Of a DNA stretch of 64,000 nt, positions 26,216-37,801 are shown in pieces. Under the pieces are notes generated by a model, which was not told the DNA's origin, made no database searches, and was given only the letters and a program-made list of their open reading frames with translations. Numbering within the stretch: the first letter of the stretch is position 1; every line of letters begins with the position of its first letter. The stretch spans positions 154,999-218,998 of the forward strand of contig JAFSDH010000005.1 of NCBI GenBank assembly GCA_017436345.1, written 5' to 3'. This stretch comes from Bacilli bacterium (GTDB lineage: Bacteria; Bacillota_I; Bacilli_A; RF39; UBA660). A program made the translations under genes and the position numbers.

Positions 26216-27418
26216 TCGACTCGACCAACTATTATAAGTTCCTTTAGGAAAATTAATTAAAGATCTAGGTCCACCATAACCGGCATTATATTTTTTCTTA
26301 GCATAATTAACAAAATTGTTCCAACTACCACAGTTCTTATCTGCAGCATTATATTTTCTACAATCAAATATTTCTATATGCAAATGCGGACCAGTTACAT
26401 AACCAGTAGCTCCCATATACCCTAACCAAGTATTAGTCGTAACTGTCATACCTTTATATATCTTAGGATTATATTTACTTAAATGACAATAACTAGATGA
26501 CCAATATTTCTTTTGTTTAGAATCATAATGTTCTACAACTAAACATAAAGCTCCATAAGAATCACTATAAATTTTAGAAATAGTTCCATTTGCTACTGCA
26601 TAAATTTTTGTTTGATACGGTTTTTTATTTCCAATATCTAACCCTCTATGCAAACTTCCACCACGCATTCCATATTCACTAGTAATATACCCAGATGTTG
26701 TAGGTCTTCTCCATGTTCCAATACTAGATGTTACTGCACAATCTACACCAATAATATCATTGTCTTTACATCCTAAATCTTCATACATTTCAATTTCTTC
26801 TTTATACATCTTTATTTGTTGACTATAACTAACTCCTTCTACTGATAAAGAGTTCTTATCTTCACCCAATGAAACAATTAACTTTTCAAGATTCCCCTGC
26901 TTAACAGTTAATTCTTTTTCTTTTTCATTTATTTCATTTTCACGCTCTTCACTTTTCGTAATCAAATCATTCAAATCATTAATTACATCTTTATTATAAT
27001 CAGTTAACTGTTCAACAACAGACATACGATAAATCAAATCAGTCATTGAATCTGCATCAAATGCATACTCTAAATATAAATTAGCTCCACTAGAAAGTTG
27101 TAAATATTCTACTAACTTCTTAGTTTCTAATTCTTTTTCTTTAATTTCTTCCTTATATGAAGTAATATCATCTTTTAAAACACTAATTTCAGCAGCCATA
27201 TCAATCATTTCTTGCTTAATATCAGCAATTTCTTGATTAGCTTCTTTAATTTCAGTCTCAGTTTTATTAATTGATGACTGAGTAGAAGCATATTGGTCTT
27301 GGTACTTTTTTAATAAATTTTTATAATCTAAAAGTGTCTCATTATCAGCATGAACTCTAATTGGTAAAAAACTTATACAACTTATTATTAATAATAAATA
27401 TATACTAAATTTCTTCAT
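26213..27418 (-). CDS. Exported coiled-coil M23 peptidoglycan endopeptidase (EnvC/PcsB-like)
   Basis: A 401-residue secreted protein: signal peptide ending VHA near residue 24, a long coiled coil (about 30-215) with a break, and an M23 zinc peptidase domain with HRGLDIG near 257, a central HL and the HLHIEI signature near 344. Its place directly after ftsE and ftsX strongly suggests it is the septal or lateral wall hydrolase switched by FtsEX, as EnvC is in E. coli and PcsB (a CHAP enzyme) in streptococci. It starts 2 bases after the ftsX stop. Confidence 0.9.
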   Translation of the reverse strand: MKKFSIYLLLIISCISFLPIRVHADNETLLDYKNLLKKYQDQYASTQSSINKTETEIKEANQEIADIKQEMIDMAAEISVLKDDITSYKEEIKEKELETKKLVEYLQLSSGANLYLEYAFDADSMTDLIYRMSVVEQLTDYNKDVINDLNDLITKSEERENEINEKEKELTVKQGNLEKLIVSLGEDKNSLSVEGVSYSQQIKMYKEEIEMYEDLGCKDNDIIGVDCAVTSSIGTWRRPTTSGYITSEYGMRGGSLHRGLDIGNKKPYQTKIYAVANGTISKIYSDSYGALCLVVEHYDSKQKKYWSSSYCHLSKYNPKIYKGMTVTTNTWLGYMGATGYVTGPHLHIEIFDCRKYNAADKNCGSWNNFVNYAKKKYNAGYGGPRSLINFPKGTYNSWSSR

Positions 27419-27419
27419 A

Positions 27420-28322
27420 TTATACCTTTAAATACTTTCTAACAGCACTACTACTACCAATCATACCAACTACCATACCAATACCTAAAACAATTAAAGA
27501 AACATAGTAAACAAAAGGTTGAGGTTCTACTAATTTAATTAAGGATGAGAATAATTCTCCATCAAAATATGAATACAAATAAGTATACCCATATACAACC
27601 AATAAAATAGGAATAATTGAACCTATCATACCAATTACCATTCCTTCTACAACAAAAGGATATTTTATTGAAAAGTTAGATGCTCCAACTAATCTCATAA
27701 TTGAAATTTCTCTTTTTCTAGAGAAAATAGTAAGTTTAATAGTATTTATTATCAAGAATATATTTACAATAACTAACGCAATAACAACAGCAACAGTTAC
27801 TTTTTCAATAACATTAAAAGCACTAAGTAATTTTTCAACCATACTTTCACCATAATTAACAACACTGACTTTATCTATTTTCTTAATTTTGGTAACAGTA
27901 TCTTTTATTTCTTCTAGATTAGTAACTTTTATTAAAAAACTATCCTTTAATGGTGATTCATCTTCATCCCAATCACCCATAATACTTTCAAAGATTTCAG
28001 ACTCTTCCATCATTTCTTTTTTTTCTTGTTCTTTAGTTTTTAAAACAACAGATTCTATATTTTTAATTTCTCTTAATTCTTCATCTATCTTTTCTAAATC
28101 CAAATCTGTAGCTTGATTATCTATAAATACAACTATTGTAACATCTTTTTTTATACTATCTGTAATACTATTAACATTCCAAGAAGCAACAATCGCAATT
28201 GCTACAATAACAAGAGTAATACTAATACAAGAAACAGATGCTATAGATAAAGAAAAATTTCTAAATACACTTTTAAAGGCATCTCTAATACCCCTAGATA
28301 ACATTCTAATCAGCTTCATCAT
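27420..28322 (-). CDS. ftsX: Cell division protein FtsX
   Basis: A 300-residue permease-like protein with the FtsX layout: cytoplasmic N-terminus, one membrane helix (about 25-47), an extracellular domain (50-165), then three helices and conserved FSRKREISIMRLVGAS. It carries the FtsE signal across the membrane to the wall hydrolase. I start at 28322, 7 bases after AAAGGA; a further 6 codons upstream are open. The start overlaps the end of ftsE by 17 bases. Confidence 0.93.
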   Translation of the reverse strand: MMKLIRMLSRGIRDAFKSVFRNFSLSIASVSCISITLVIVAIAIVASWNVNSITDSIKKDVTIVVFIDNQATDLDLEKIDEELREIKNIESVVLKTKEQEKKEMMEESEIFESIMGDWDEDESPLKDSFLIKVTNLEEIKDTVTKIKKIDKVSVVNYGESMVEKLLSAFNVIEKVTVAVVIALVIVNIFLIINTIKLTIFSRKREISIMRLVGASNFSIKYPFVVEGMVIGMIGSIIPILLVVYGYTYLYSYFDGELFSSLIKLVEPQPFVYYVSLIVLGIGMVVGMIGSSSAVRKYLKV

Positions 28323-29007
28323 AATATTTTCCTTTCTCATAGTCTTTAATTAAGTAACCATCTTTCAATACAATTACTCTTTTTTTCATCTTATTAACTA
28401 TTTCTCTATCATGTGTAGCCATTATAACAGTTGTACCTGTTGTTTTATTAATGTTTTCTATTAATTTAACTATTTCCATACTCATATCAGGATCAAGATT
28501 ACCAGTAGGTTCATCACAAATTAATAATTTTGGATTATTAACAATAGCTCTTGCTATCGCTACCCTTTGTTGTTCTCCACCACTTAATTGATCCGGATAA
28601 ACTCTTGTTTTTGACTTTAAACCAACAAGTTCAATTGCCTTTAAAGTTTTTTCACGTATTTCACTCTTCTTAGCTCCAATACATTCAAGAGCAAATGCAA
28701 CATTTTCATATACTGTAAGTTTAGGAAGTAATCTATAATCTTGGAAAACAATACCAAGCTTTCTTCTCAATTTATAAACCTTACTATTTCTTAACTTAGC
28801 AACATTTAACCCACCTAAAATAATAGATCCACTACTAGGTTTAATTTCTCTATAAAGCATCTTTATAAAAGTAGATTTACCACTACCAGATCCACCAATT
28901 ACAAAGACAAAATCTCCCTTTTTAATCTTAATAGATAAATCATGAATAGCATTAACACCATTCTTATATCTAACATTAACATTATTAATACTTATAAGTT
29001 CCATCAT
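28306..29007 (-). CDS. ftsE: Cell division ATP-binding protein FtsE
   Basis: A 233-residue ABC ATPase. Walker A is GGSGSGKST near 38, the Q-loop FQDYRLLPKLTVYENV is the FtsE form, the signature is LSGGEQQRV and Walker B is LLICDEPTGNLDP. It begins with ATG-ATG behind AGGTGG. FtsE pairs with FtsX to gate peptidoglycan hydrolysis. It is first in a three-gene unit, with an extended -10 promoter upstream. Confidence 0.96.
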   Translation of the reverse strand: MMELISINNVNVRYKNGVNAIHDLSIKIKKGDFVFVIGGSGSGKSTFIKMLYREIKPSSGSIILGGLNVAKLRNSKVYKLRRKLGIVFQDYRLLPKLTVYENVAFALECIGAKKSEIREKTLKAIELVGLKSKTRVYPDQLSGGEQQRVAIARAIVNNPKLLICDEPTGNLDPDMSMEIVKLIENINKTTGTTVIMATHDREIVNKMKKRVIVLKDGYLIKDYEKGKYYDEAD

Positions 29008-29054
29008 CCACCACCTATACTTCTAACTGCTTATTCTAAATTTCTTTAGATTAT

Positions 29055-29063
29055 ATTATAACA
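29055..29063 (-). promoter_or_regulatory. Extended -10 promoter for ftsE
   Basis: TGTTATAAT on the minus strand, about 48 bases before the ftsE ATG. The -35 region lies in the end of the YitT gene and is not distinctive. Confidence 0.5.
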
Positions 29064-29073
29064 TGATTTATAA

Positions 29074-29928
29074 CTAAAAACCACCCTCTAACTGATAAGA
29101 GTCCGTAACAACAAAGAAAACATCTTTATCTATCTTTTTTACCCCATCAGTTAACTTATAATAATCCCTAGTCGGTATAACTGTCATAATTGCTTTTCTC
29201 TTCTTCTTCGAATCTTTATCATCAACCATAAAAACAGTAACACCATGACCTAATTTCTTAACTATAAACTCTTTAACTAGTTCTTCTTCACTAGTAAGAA
29301 TCATAAAAGACTTATTAGAAGAAATTCCAAGTATTATTTTATCAGCAACTAAACTACTAATAAATAGTACAACTATTCCCAATAATGATGAAGAAAGTCC
29401 AAAAACAAATACTCCACATAATAAAATTACTGAATTAATAACAAAATTAACTTTTGCAATTGAAAAATTAAACATCTTATTTATCATTTGACTTATCTGA
29501 ATAATACCACCTTGACTAAATCCAATCTTACAAACAGTTCCTATCACAAATCCAGAAATAATTCCCGAAAAAATACCAATTAATAAACTATCATTTGCTT
29601 GTAAAAAAGAAATACTAGAAATACCAGAAGTAATAGATACAAAAAAAGGATATATCAAAATTGCAACTATCGAAGACGAAGATTTTTCTACTCCTAAAAC
29701 AAAAAAACTAAAAATCAAAATAGTTGAATTCATTATTAAAATAAAAGTTGCTGGATCAATACTAAACAACTCTTGTAAAATTATTGATATCCCATTTCCT
29801 CCACCAGAAATAATATTATTAGGATTCAAAAATAAATTATAATTGATAGCAGCTATAAACATTAAAAAAACAAGTGCCATATATCTAAAGATATTTTTAA
29901 TTATTTTTTTCTTCTTTCTACCACTCAT
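29074..29928 (-). CDS. YitT family membrane protein (second copy)
   Basis: A 284-residue protein with five to six membrane helices in the first two thirds (YitT_membrane, DUF161) and a soluble C-terminal DUF2179 domain (KLGHGVTVFMVDDKDSKKKR, VFFVVTDSYQLEGGF). The core LFLNPNNIISGGGNGISIIL is typical. It lies 1 base after the first YitT gene and its GGAGG site is in that gene's end, so they are cotranslated and possibly form a heteromer. Transport function is suspected but not known. Confidence 0.87.
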   Translation of the reverse strand: MSGRKKKKIIKNIFRYMALVFLMFIAAINYNLFLNPNNIISGGGNGISIILQELFSIDPATFILIMNSTILIFSFFVLGVEKSSSSIVAILIYPFFVSITSGISSISFLQANDSLLIGIFSGIISGFVIGTVCKIGFSQGGIIQISQMINKMFNFSIAKVNFVINSVILLCGVFVFGLSSSLLGIVVLFISSLVADKIILGISSNKSFMILTSEEELVKEFIVKKLGHGVTVFMVDDKDSKKKRKAIMTVIPTRDYYKLTDGVKKIDKDVFFVVTDSYQLEGGF

Positions 29929-29929
29929 C

Positions 29930-30763
29930 TTAATAACCTCCTATCGTTTCATAAGTATTATTTACAGACATAAACACATCTTTATCAATCTCTTTTATAC
30001 TACTATATAAAACTCTATAATCCTTACTTAATAATATACAATATAAGACATCTTTATTATTAGTAGTGACTAACTTAAAACTCTTCACATAAGATAAACT
30101 ATTTATACATTCCGTAACCTCATCAACTTTATTAGGAATAATACAAACCAATTTATAATCAGATATACCAATTACAAATTTATCACTAATTCTACTCATT
30201 AAAAACAATATAATTAATGAATACATAAGTCTTTCAAATCCAAATACAAAAGCTCCTATAATAACAATTATTCCTTCAACAAACATCATCAATTGCCCTG
30301 TACTTTTTTTTATATATTTTTCTAAAATCCAATAAAGTATATCAGTACCACCAGTAGAAAAACCAACTTTATATATAAGACCAAATGCAATACCAACTAA
30401 AATAGCACAATATAAACTAGATAAAAGAAGCGATATATCTAAAACTAATACTTCTGTAATATTAGATGTTAACTTCATAAAAATTGGTAATATAAAAGTT
30501 GAAGCTACTGAACTAGAAATTCTATCTTTATTACAAAAAATAAATCCTAATATTAATAAAATTATTGATAAAATTGATACACATAAAGAAGAATCCCATC
30601 CAAAAAAATTATTTAATATAATAGCTATACCACTAACTCCACCAACTACAAAATTATTAGGTAACATAAATAAATTAAAAGCTATCGCAAATATAAATAA
30701 GCCTAAACACAAATAACCATATTTTAAGATATATTTAAATACTTTATTACTTCTTAAATTCAT
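29930..30763 (-). CDS. YitT family membrane protein (first copy)
   Basis: A 277-residue protein of the same DUF161 + DUF2179 architecture as its neighbour: core LFMLPNNFVVGGVSGIAIIL near 30 and C-terminal DVFMSVNNTYETIGGY. It is a tandem duplicate of moderate divergence. It starts 1 base after the prfB stop; the AAGGAG site is formed by the last arginine codons and stop region of prfB. Membrane protein of unknown role. Confidence 0.87.
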   Translation of the reverse strand: MNLRSNKVFKYILKYGYLCLGLFIFAIAFNLFMLPNNFVVGGVSGIAIILNNFFGWDSSLCVSILSIILLILGFIFCNKDRISSSVASTFILPIFMKLTSNITEVLVLDISLLLSSLYCAILVGIAFGLIYKVGFSTGGTDILYWILEKYIKKSTGQLMMFVEGIIVIIGAFVFGFERLMYSLIILFLMSRISDKFVIGISDYKLVCIIPNKVDEVTECINSLSYVKSFKLVTTNNKDVLYCILLSKDYRVLYSSIKEIDKDVFMSVNNTYETIGGY

Positions 30764-30764
30764 A

Positions 30765-31860
30765 TTATCTCCTTCTTAAATATGCATTTATATATATGTC
30801 TATATCACCATCTAGAATCTTATCAACATTACTACTTTCTACATTAGTACGATGATCTTTAATCATAGAGTATGGATGAAGTACATAACTTCTAATTTGT
30901 GAACCAAACTCTATATTTTTTTGTTCACCTCTTACTTCATTCAATTCATTATTTTGTTTTTCTATTTCTATAAGCTTTAATTTACTTTTTAAAACAGTCA
31001 TAGCTTCTTCTCTATTTTGAATTTGACTTCTACCATTTTGACAAGTAACAACTATATTCGTAGGAATATGGGTTATTCTAACAGCACTATCTGTCGTATT
31101 AACATGTTGTCCCCCAGCACCACTAGATCTATATACATCTATCTTTAAATCTTTATCTTCTATTACTATATCTATATCTTTTTTTATTTCTGGAATTACA
31201 TCTACAGATGCAAATGATGTATGTCTTTTATGATTAGAATCAAAAGGAGATAACCTAACCAATCTATGAATACCTTTTTCACTTTTTAAATAACCATATG
31301 CATTAGAGCCTTTAATATTAATTGTTACACTTTTAATTCCAACTTCCTCACCAGCTAAATAATCTATAACTTCATACTTATAATTGTTTTTTTCACACCA
31401 ACGTGTATACATTCTATAAAGCATATTAGCCCAATCACACGCTTCTGTTCCCCCAGCTCCAGAATGTACTTCTAAAATACAATTACAATCATCATAGTCA
31501 CCATCTAATAAAAGTTGAACTTCTAATTCATCAATTATAGATTCATAAGATGAAATATTACTAATCAACAACTCTTTAAACTCTTCATTATTTTCTTCTT
31601 TTAATAATTCAACTATTTCTAAATCAGACATTAAAGACTTTCTTATTTCTACAATTCCACTTACTTTTTTCTTTATATCATTTAATTTATTTATTACTTC
31701 ATCTGCTTTATTCTTATCATTCCAAAAGTCACTAGAATTCATTATTGTTTCTAATTCTTTTATTTCTTCATTCTTTTTATCGACGTCAAAGAGACCTCCA
31801 TAAATCATTAACTTTATTATTATAAACTTCTAAATTTCTACTTATTTCATTTAAATCCAT
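30765..31860 (-). CDS. prfB: Peptide chain release factor 2, with programmed +1 frameshift
   Basis: The protein is encoded in two frames. Frame 1 starts at the ATG at 31858-31860 (MDLNEISRN...) and reaches a UGA at 31786-31788 after 24 codons. The sequence GGAGG, TCT, CTT, TGA, C is the classical RF2 autoregulation site: an internal Shine-Dalgarno, the slippery CTT and a UGA in poor context. A +1 shift yields Leu-Asp and joins the main frame (DVDKKNEE...), giving 364 residues, the normal RF2 length. The GGQ motif (SSGAGGQHV) and the SPF stop-recognition tripeptide (RLSPFDSN) are present. Low RF2 promotes the shift, high RF2 ends it. GAGGATGATAAAT precedes the ATG. Confidence 0.96.
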
Positions 31861-31879
31861 ATTTATCATCCTCAAATTA

Positions 31880-31888
31880 ATTATAACA
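31880..31888 (-). promoter_or_regulatory. Extended -10 promoter for prfB
   Basis: TGTTATAAT on the minus strand, about 20 bases before the true prfB ATG at 31860. Confidence 0.5.
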
Positions 31889-31894
31889 TATATA

Positions 31895-31917
31895 AAAAAA
31901 GAAACTATACCTTTATA
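31895..31917 (-). terminator. Weak terminator after the Clp-like gene
   Basis: A 5-bp stem CTATA / TATAG followed by TTTCTTTTTTT on the minus strand. The short stem makes it a weak candidate. Confidence 0.4.
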
Positions 31918-34037
31918 GGTCTATTTTCTTTAATAATTCTTAATGTCCTTATCTCATTATTTATATAAAAATCAATATTATCAAAATTATCACAATTACT
32001 ACATATATTAATACTTACTTTTTCTATATTTGCATTAGATAGCTTTATATTATTCTTATACAAATAATCTCTAACTTTATTTTTAATTTTACTAATAGAA
32101 ATATCACTGACATCAATAACTATTTCATCAATAAATTCACTTTTATAAAAACCTAATTTATTATCACACTTAACTTTATTAAATATAAATAAAACATTAT
32201 TAAAATTTATTTTTTCATTATTAGAATCATAATATCCTTTATTACAAATATCATCTAAAAATTCATTAATCAAAATATTTTTACTATCATAATTATTAAA
32301 AATAATAATTGAAAAACAATTATCTTTTACCTTACTAATAATCTTATTATTAATAGTTAAATCATCAATATTCTTAATACTATTACAATCAATATATATT
32401 TTATTAATATCTTTAAAAAAACTATTTAAATATTCTTTTATAAAAAAATTACTTTTATTATATTTATCTGAATATATATATAATCTATTATTATTAATAT
32501 TATTAATTAAGTTGAAGTAAAAATTAGAAGTAAATTCACATATCTTACTAATTATAGATTTATCAAATATAGAATTCTTTTTATATTTATTCATTAATAA
32601 ATTAATTGAATTATAATTAAATTTAAAAGTATAAAAAGGAATATTAGTTTTTCTTTCCATAATAGTAAAAAATGACTTTTCATCAACTTCTATTACTTTA
32701 TTATCACGTAGTATTTTTTCTTGTATTTTACCTTTTTTTAACAATAATTTTTTTTCTTCAAGACTATACTCAATCGCTTCTTTATAGTTTCCTACTAATA
32801 ATGATTTATTTTTCTTATCAATAATAATTTTTATATTTTTATCAATTATATCAAGAGAATTATATGAATCCTTAACAAAAAAAGAAGTAAGTACACAAAC
32901 TTCATCTAATATATCAATAGCTTTATCCGGAAATTTCCTATTATTAATATATCGATTTGAATATTCTAACACTAACTCAATAATTTTATCTGATATTACA
33001 ACATTATGAAATCGTTCATATATATCTTTAATACCTAATAATATATCCCTTGTCTTATCAATATTAGGTTCTTCTATTTTAACAATTCTAAAGCGTCTAC
33101 TCAAAGCTTTATCATTTAGTATATACTTATCATACTCTTCTTTTGTTGTAGCCCCTATAATTTTAATTTTTCCTCTGGCTAAAGAAGGTTTTAAAATATT
33201 CGAAGCATCGATAGCTCCATCTGCTCCTCCAGCTCCAACCAAAGTATGAATTTCATCAATAAACAAAATAATATCATCATCTTCTTCTACTTCCATTATA
33301 AGTTTATTAATTTTTTCTTCAAATTCACCACGATATTTAGTACCAGCGACTAAAGAAGACATTGCTACAGAATATATTTTTTTATTTTGTAATCTTCGAG
33401 GAACGTTATCAGACTCTATCATTCTTGATAACTCTTCTACTATAGCCGTTTTCCCTACTCCAGCATCTCCTATTAATAATGGATTATTCTTATTCCTACA
33501 ACATAACACTTCAATAATTTCAGACAATTCTTTCTCTCTCCCAAGTAATACTTCACCATCATTTAAACACTTACTATTTAAATTTACTCCAATATCATTT
33601 AAAACCGACTTATTATTTTTATTTTTCTTTCTTGAATATACATTTATACTTTTTAAAATATCTTTAATATTAACAGACATATTCTTTAAAATTAAATTAA
33701 CTTTAGAACTAGGAGTATTTAATATTGCAACTATAATATCACAAATATCAACAATACTATTTTTATCTTTAGATATATTATTAAAAATATCATACATCAA
33801 AGGAGTAAATATAAAAGCATAATTATCTTTTTTCTTTTCTCTTTTTTTTATGAAAATACTAAAATTTTCATATGATATATCATTATCATTTAATATCTTA
33901 CATATATAATGGCTTTTCATTTTTAATAATCCTAAAAAAATATACTCAGTACCAATATAATCATCATTAAATTTATTTTTTTCCTTTAATGAGAAATATA
34001 ATAATTTTTGGCAATTATCAGTAAATTTCAAAAACAT
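31905..34037 (-). CDS. ClpC-like AAA+ protein with degenerate second ATPase domain
   Basis: A 710-residue protein with a Clp-N-like lead (1-130) and a complete D1 module: Walker A GDAGVGKTA at 190-198, Walker B ILFIDEIHT near 258, GARYRGEFE-type loop (GTKYRGEFE), sensor GATTKEEY and an Arg finger region (ALSRRFR). The D2 half (about 440-700) keeps the outline of ClpC D2, but Walker A is gone, Walker B reads IIIFNNYDSKN and sensor 1 reads FIFNKV. It is probably catalytically dead. It also has much more Asn and Ile than D1. RBS GAGAGGAG. It may be a regulator or adaptor rather than a protease unfoldase; no clpP or mcsB is nearby. Confidence 0.85.
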   Translation of the reverse strand: MFLKFTDNCQKLLYFSLKEKNKFNDDYIGTEYIFLGLLKMKSHYICKILNDNDISYENFSIFIKKREKKKDNYAFIFTPLMYDIFNNISKDKNSIVDICDIIVAILNTPSSKVNLILKNMSVNIKDILKSINVYSRKKNKNNKSVLNDIGVNLNSKCLNDGEVLLGREKELSEIIEVLCCRNKNNPLLIGDAGVGKTAIVEELSRMIESDNVPRRLQNKKIYSVAMSSLVAGTKYRGEFEEKINKLIMEVEEDDDIILFIDEIHTLVGAGGADGAIDASNILKPSLARGKIKIIGATTKEEYDKYILNDKALSRRFRIVKIEEPNIDKTRDILLGIKDIYERFHNVVISDKIIELVLEYSNRYINNRKFPDKAIDILDEVCVLTSFFVKDSYNSLDIIDKNIKIIIDKKNKSLLVGNYKEAIEYSLEEKKLLLKKGKIQEKILRDNKVIEVDEKSFFTIMERKTNIPFYTFKFNYNSINLLMNKYKKNSIFDKSIISKICEFTSNFYFNLINNINNNRLYIYSDKYNKSNFFIKEYLNSFFKDINKIYIDCNSIKNIDDLTINNKIISKVKDNCFSIIIFNNYDSKNILINEFLDDICNKGYYDSNNEKINFNNVLFIFNKVKCDNKLGFYKSEFIDEIVIDVSDISISKIKNKVRDYLYKNNIKLSNANIEKVSINICSNCDNFDNIDFYINNEIRTLRIIKENRPIKV

Positions 34038-34100
34038 ATCTTATCTCCTCTCAAATAATTCTATGAACATAATGATATATTTTTTACTTATTTATACATG

Positions 34101-34125
34101 AAAAAAAGAACTTAAAAAGTTCTTT
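34101..34125 (-). terminator. Intrinsic terminator of the YfcC-type transporter gene
   Basis: AAAGAACTT / AAGTTCTTT with T-run on the minus strand. Confidence 0.8.
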
Positions 34126-35524
34126 AAATCACTGTTAATATTAAGAATACTACTAATAATACAACAATTAATTGTAATAACAATTTCCAAATTGCTTTTA
34201 ACCATTTAAAGTAAGAAACATTTAAATAAGATAAACCAGCAACTAAAATTGCACTAGTAGGAACAAATAACATTACTAGACCATATGTAGCTTGCCATAT
34301 AACAGCAATAATACCATATAAACTTGTATCAGTAAATGTTGCTGTAACATAAGATAATATACTACTTGCAGAATAATATAACTCAACATTGAATAAATGA
34401 GAAATAGATGCAGCAGCAGACATTGTAACAACATTTAATGTTTTAGTTAAATCTAATATTGGTTTTGTAATTGTTAATGTATAAGGATGATAAGCAGATA
34501 CAAATACAAGTACATAAAGAATTGAAACCATAAAGGCTGGTTTTAAAGCTTTTTTAGCACCTGCTCCAAATCCAGATACCATATCATTGAAACTAACTTT
34601 ATTAAGTAATGCAACAAATCCTGATGCAATAAATAATAAAATAGATAACTCAGTTAAAGTCCAATTTCCAAATGCAGAAATACTTGTACCTAAAATTTTA
34701 CTAAAAATAGCAAATCCTTCATCTTTACCTATAGTAAATTCATTAATAGATTTTAAAAGTTCATCAAATAATGTAACTTCAAATGCACCATTCCATGACA
34801 TGAATGATAAAATCATTATTAGTAAAACAAAATCAAATACTAATACAATTGGCCATGTTTTTGCATGTTCATTATTAGTTTCTGGATATAAGAATCCTTT
34901 TCTTGGACTATTAATTCTATGTTTTCTAGCATATAGTAAAGTATTTACTATTAAAAGAACTAATCCAATTACTAATAAAATAATTTTTACAATTAATTCA
35001 TTTGCTGCTGGTAAATTCAAATAAGAATTAATAACAGATGTTTCTGTTACAGAATATGTAGTACCAATTAAACCTACACATATACTACCAACAGTAGTTA
35101 ATAGAGCTGTAATCTTACTATACCCCATCAATAAAATTACTGTAATAACAAATGGGAACATAAAGAATAACCCTAATGATAATCCAGCTACTGAAGTAAT
35201 AACTGCAAATAAAATCATTATAATAGTTAAGAATATCCATTCATTACCACTATACTTATCAACTATTTTATCAAGTAAATTTCTATAACCATTTGTCTTA
35301 TATAAAACACCATAGAAACCACCTACTGCTAATATATATAATGGAATATATCCAAAATATGATAATATTGCAGAAAAATAAGAAAATAAGTCAAATAGAC
35401 CAACTTGAAGTTTTCCATTATTGATTAATTCTCCACTAAAATAAGTAGAGTCTAAAACCCAAGTTAATAACACTGCAACCAATATTGTAATGCTTACTAC
35501 TTTAAAAATATTATGTTTTTTCAT
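34124..35524 (-). CDS. YfcC/DcuC-type ion transporter superfamily permease
   Basis: A 466-residue membrane protein with about twelve hydrophobic helices and the half-symmetric layout of the DcuC/YfcC group (VLLTWVLD near the start; a long loop followed by a second half around 250-460). Members move dicarboxylates, amino acids or similar anions; the substrate cannot be inferred. The start at 35524 follows GGGAGG by 6 bases; 14 further codons upstream are open but have no site. Single-gene unit. Confidence 0.65.
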   Translation of the reverse strand: MKKHNIFKVVSITILVAVLLTWVLDSTYFSGELINNGKLQVGLFDLFSYFSAILSYFGYIPLYILAVGGFYGVLYKTNGYRNLLDKIVDKYSGNEWIFLTIIMILFAVITSVAGLSLGLFFMFPFVITVILLMGYSKITALLTTVGSICVGLIGTTYSVTETSVINSYLNLPAANELIVKIILLVIGLVLLIVNTLLYARKHRINSPRKGFLYPETNNEHAKTWPIVLVFDFVLLIMILSFMSWNGAFEVTLFDELLKSINEFTIGKDEGFAIFSKILGTSISAFGNWTLTELSILLFIASGFVALLNKVSFNDMVSGFGAGAKKALKPAFMVSILYVLVFVSAYHPYTLTITKPILDLTKTLNVVTMSAAASISHLFNVELYYSASSILSYVTATFTDTSLYGIIAVIWQATYGLVMLFVPTSAILVAGLSYLNVSYFKWLKAIWKLLLQLIVVLLVVFLILTVI

Positions 35525-35599
35525 ATTTACCCTCCCATTTAAATTATACACAAGAAAAAGCTTCAAGTATATAATTTTATTGAAATTTTGGCAAAAATA

Positions 35600-37800
<2,201 letters not shown>

Positions 37801-37801
37801 T

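Noticed and set aside
30765..31860. Possible frameshift error or pseudogene in prfB
   Set aside because: The break lies exactly at the conserved RF2 frameshift site with its internal Shine-Dalgarno and CTT TGA C, so it is programmed.
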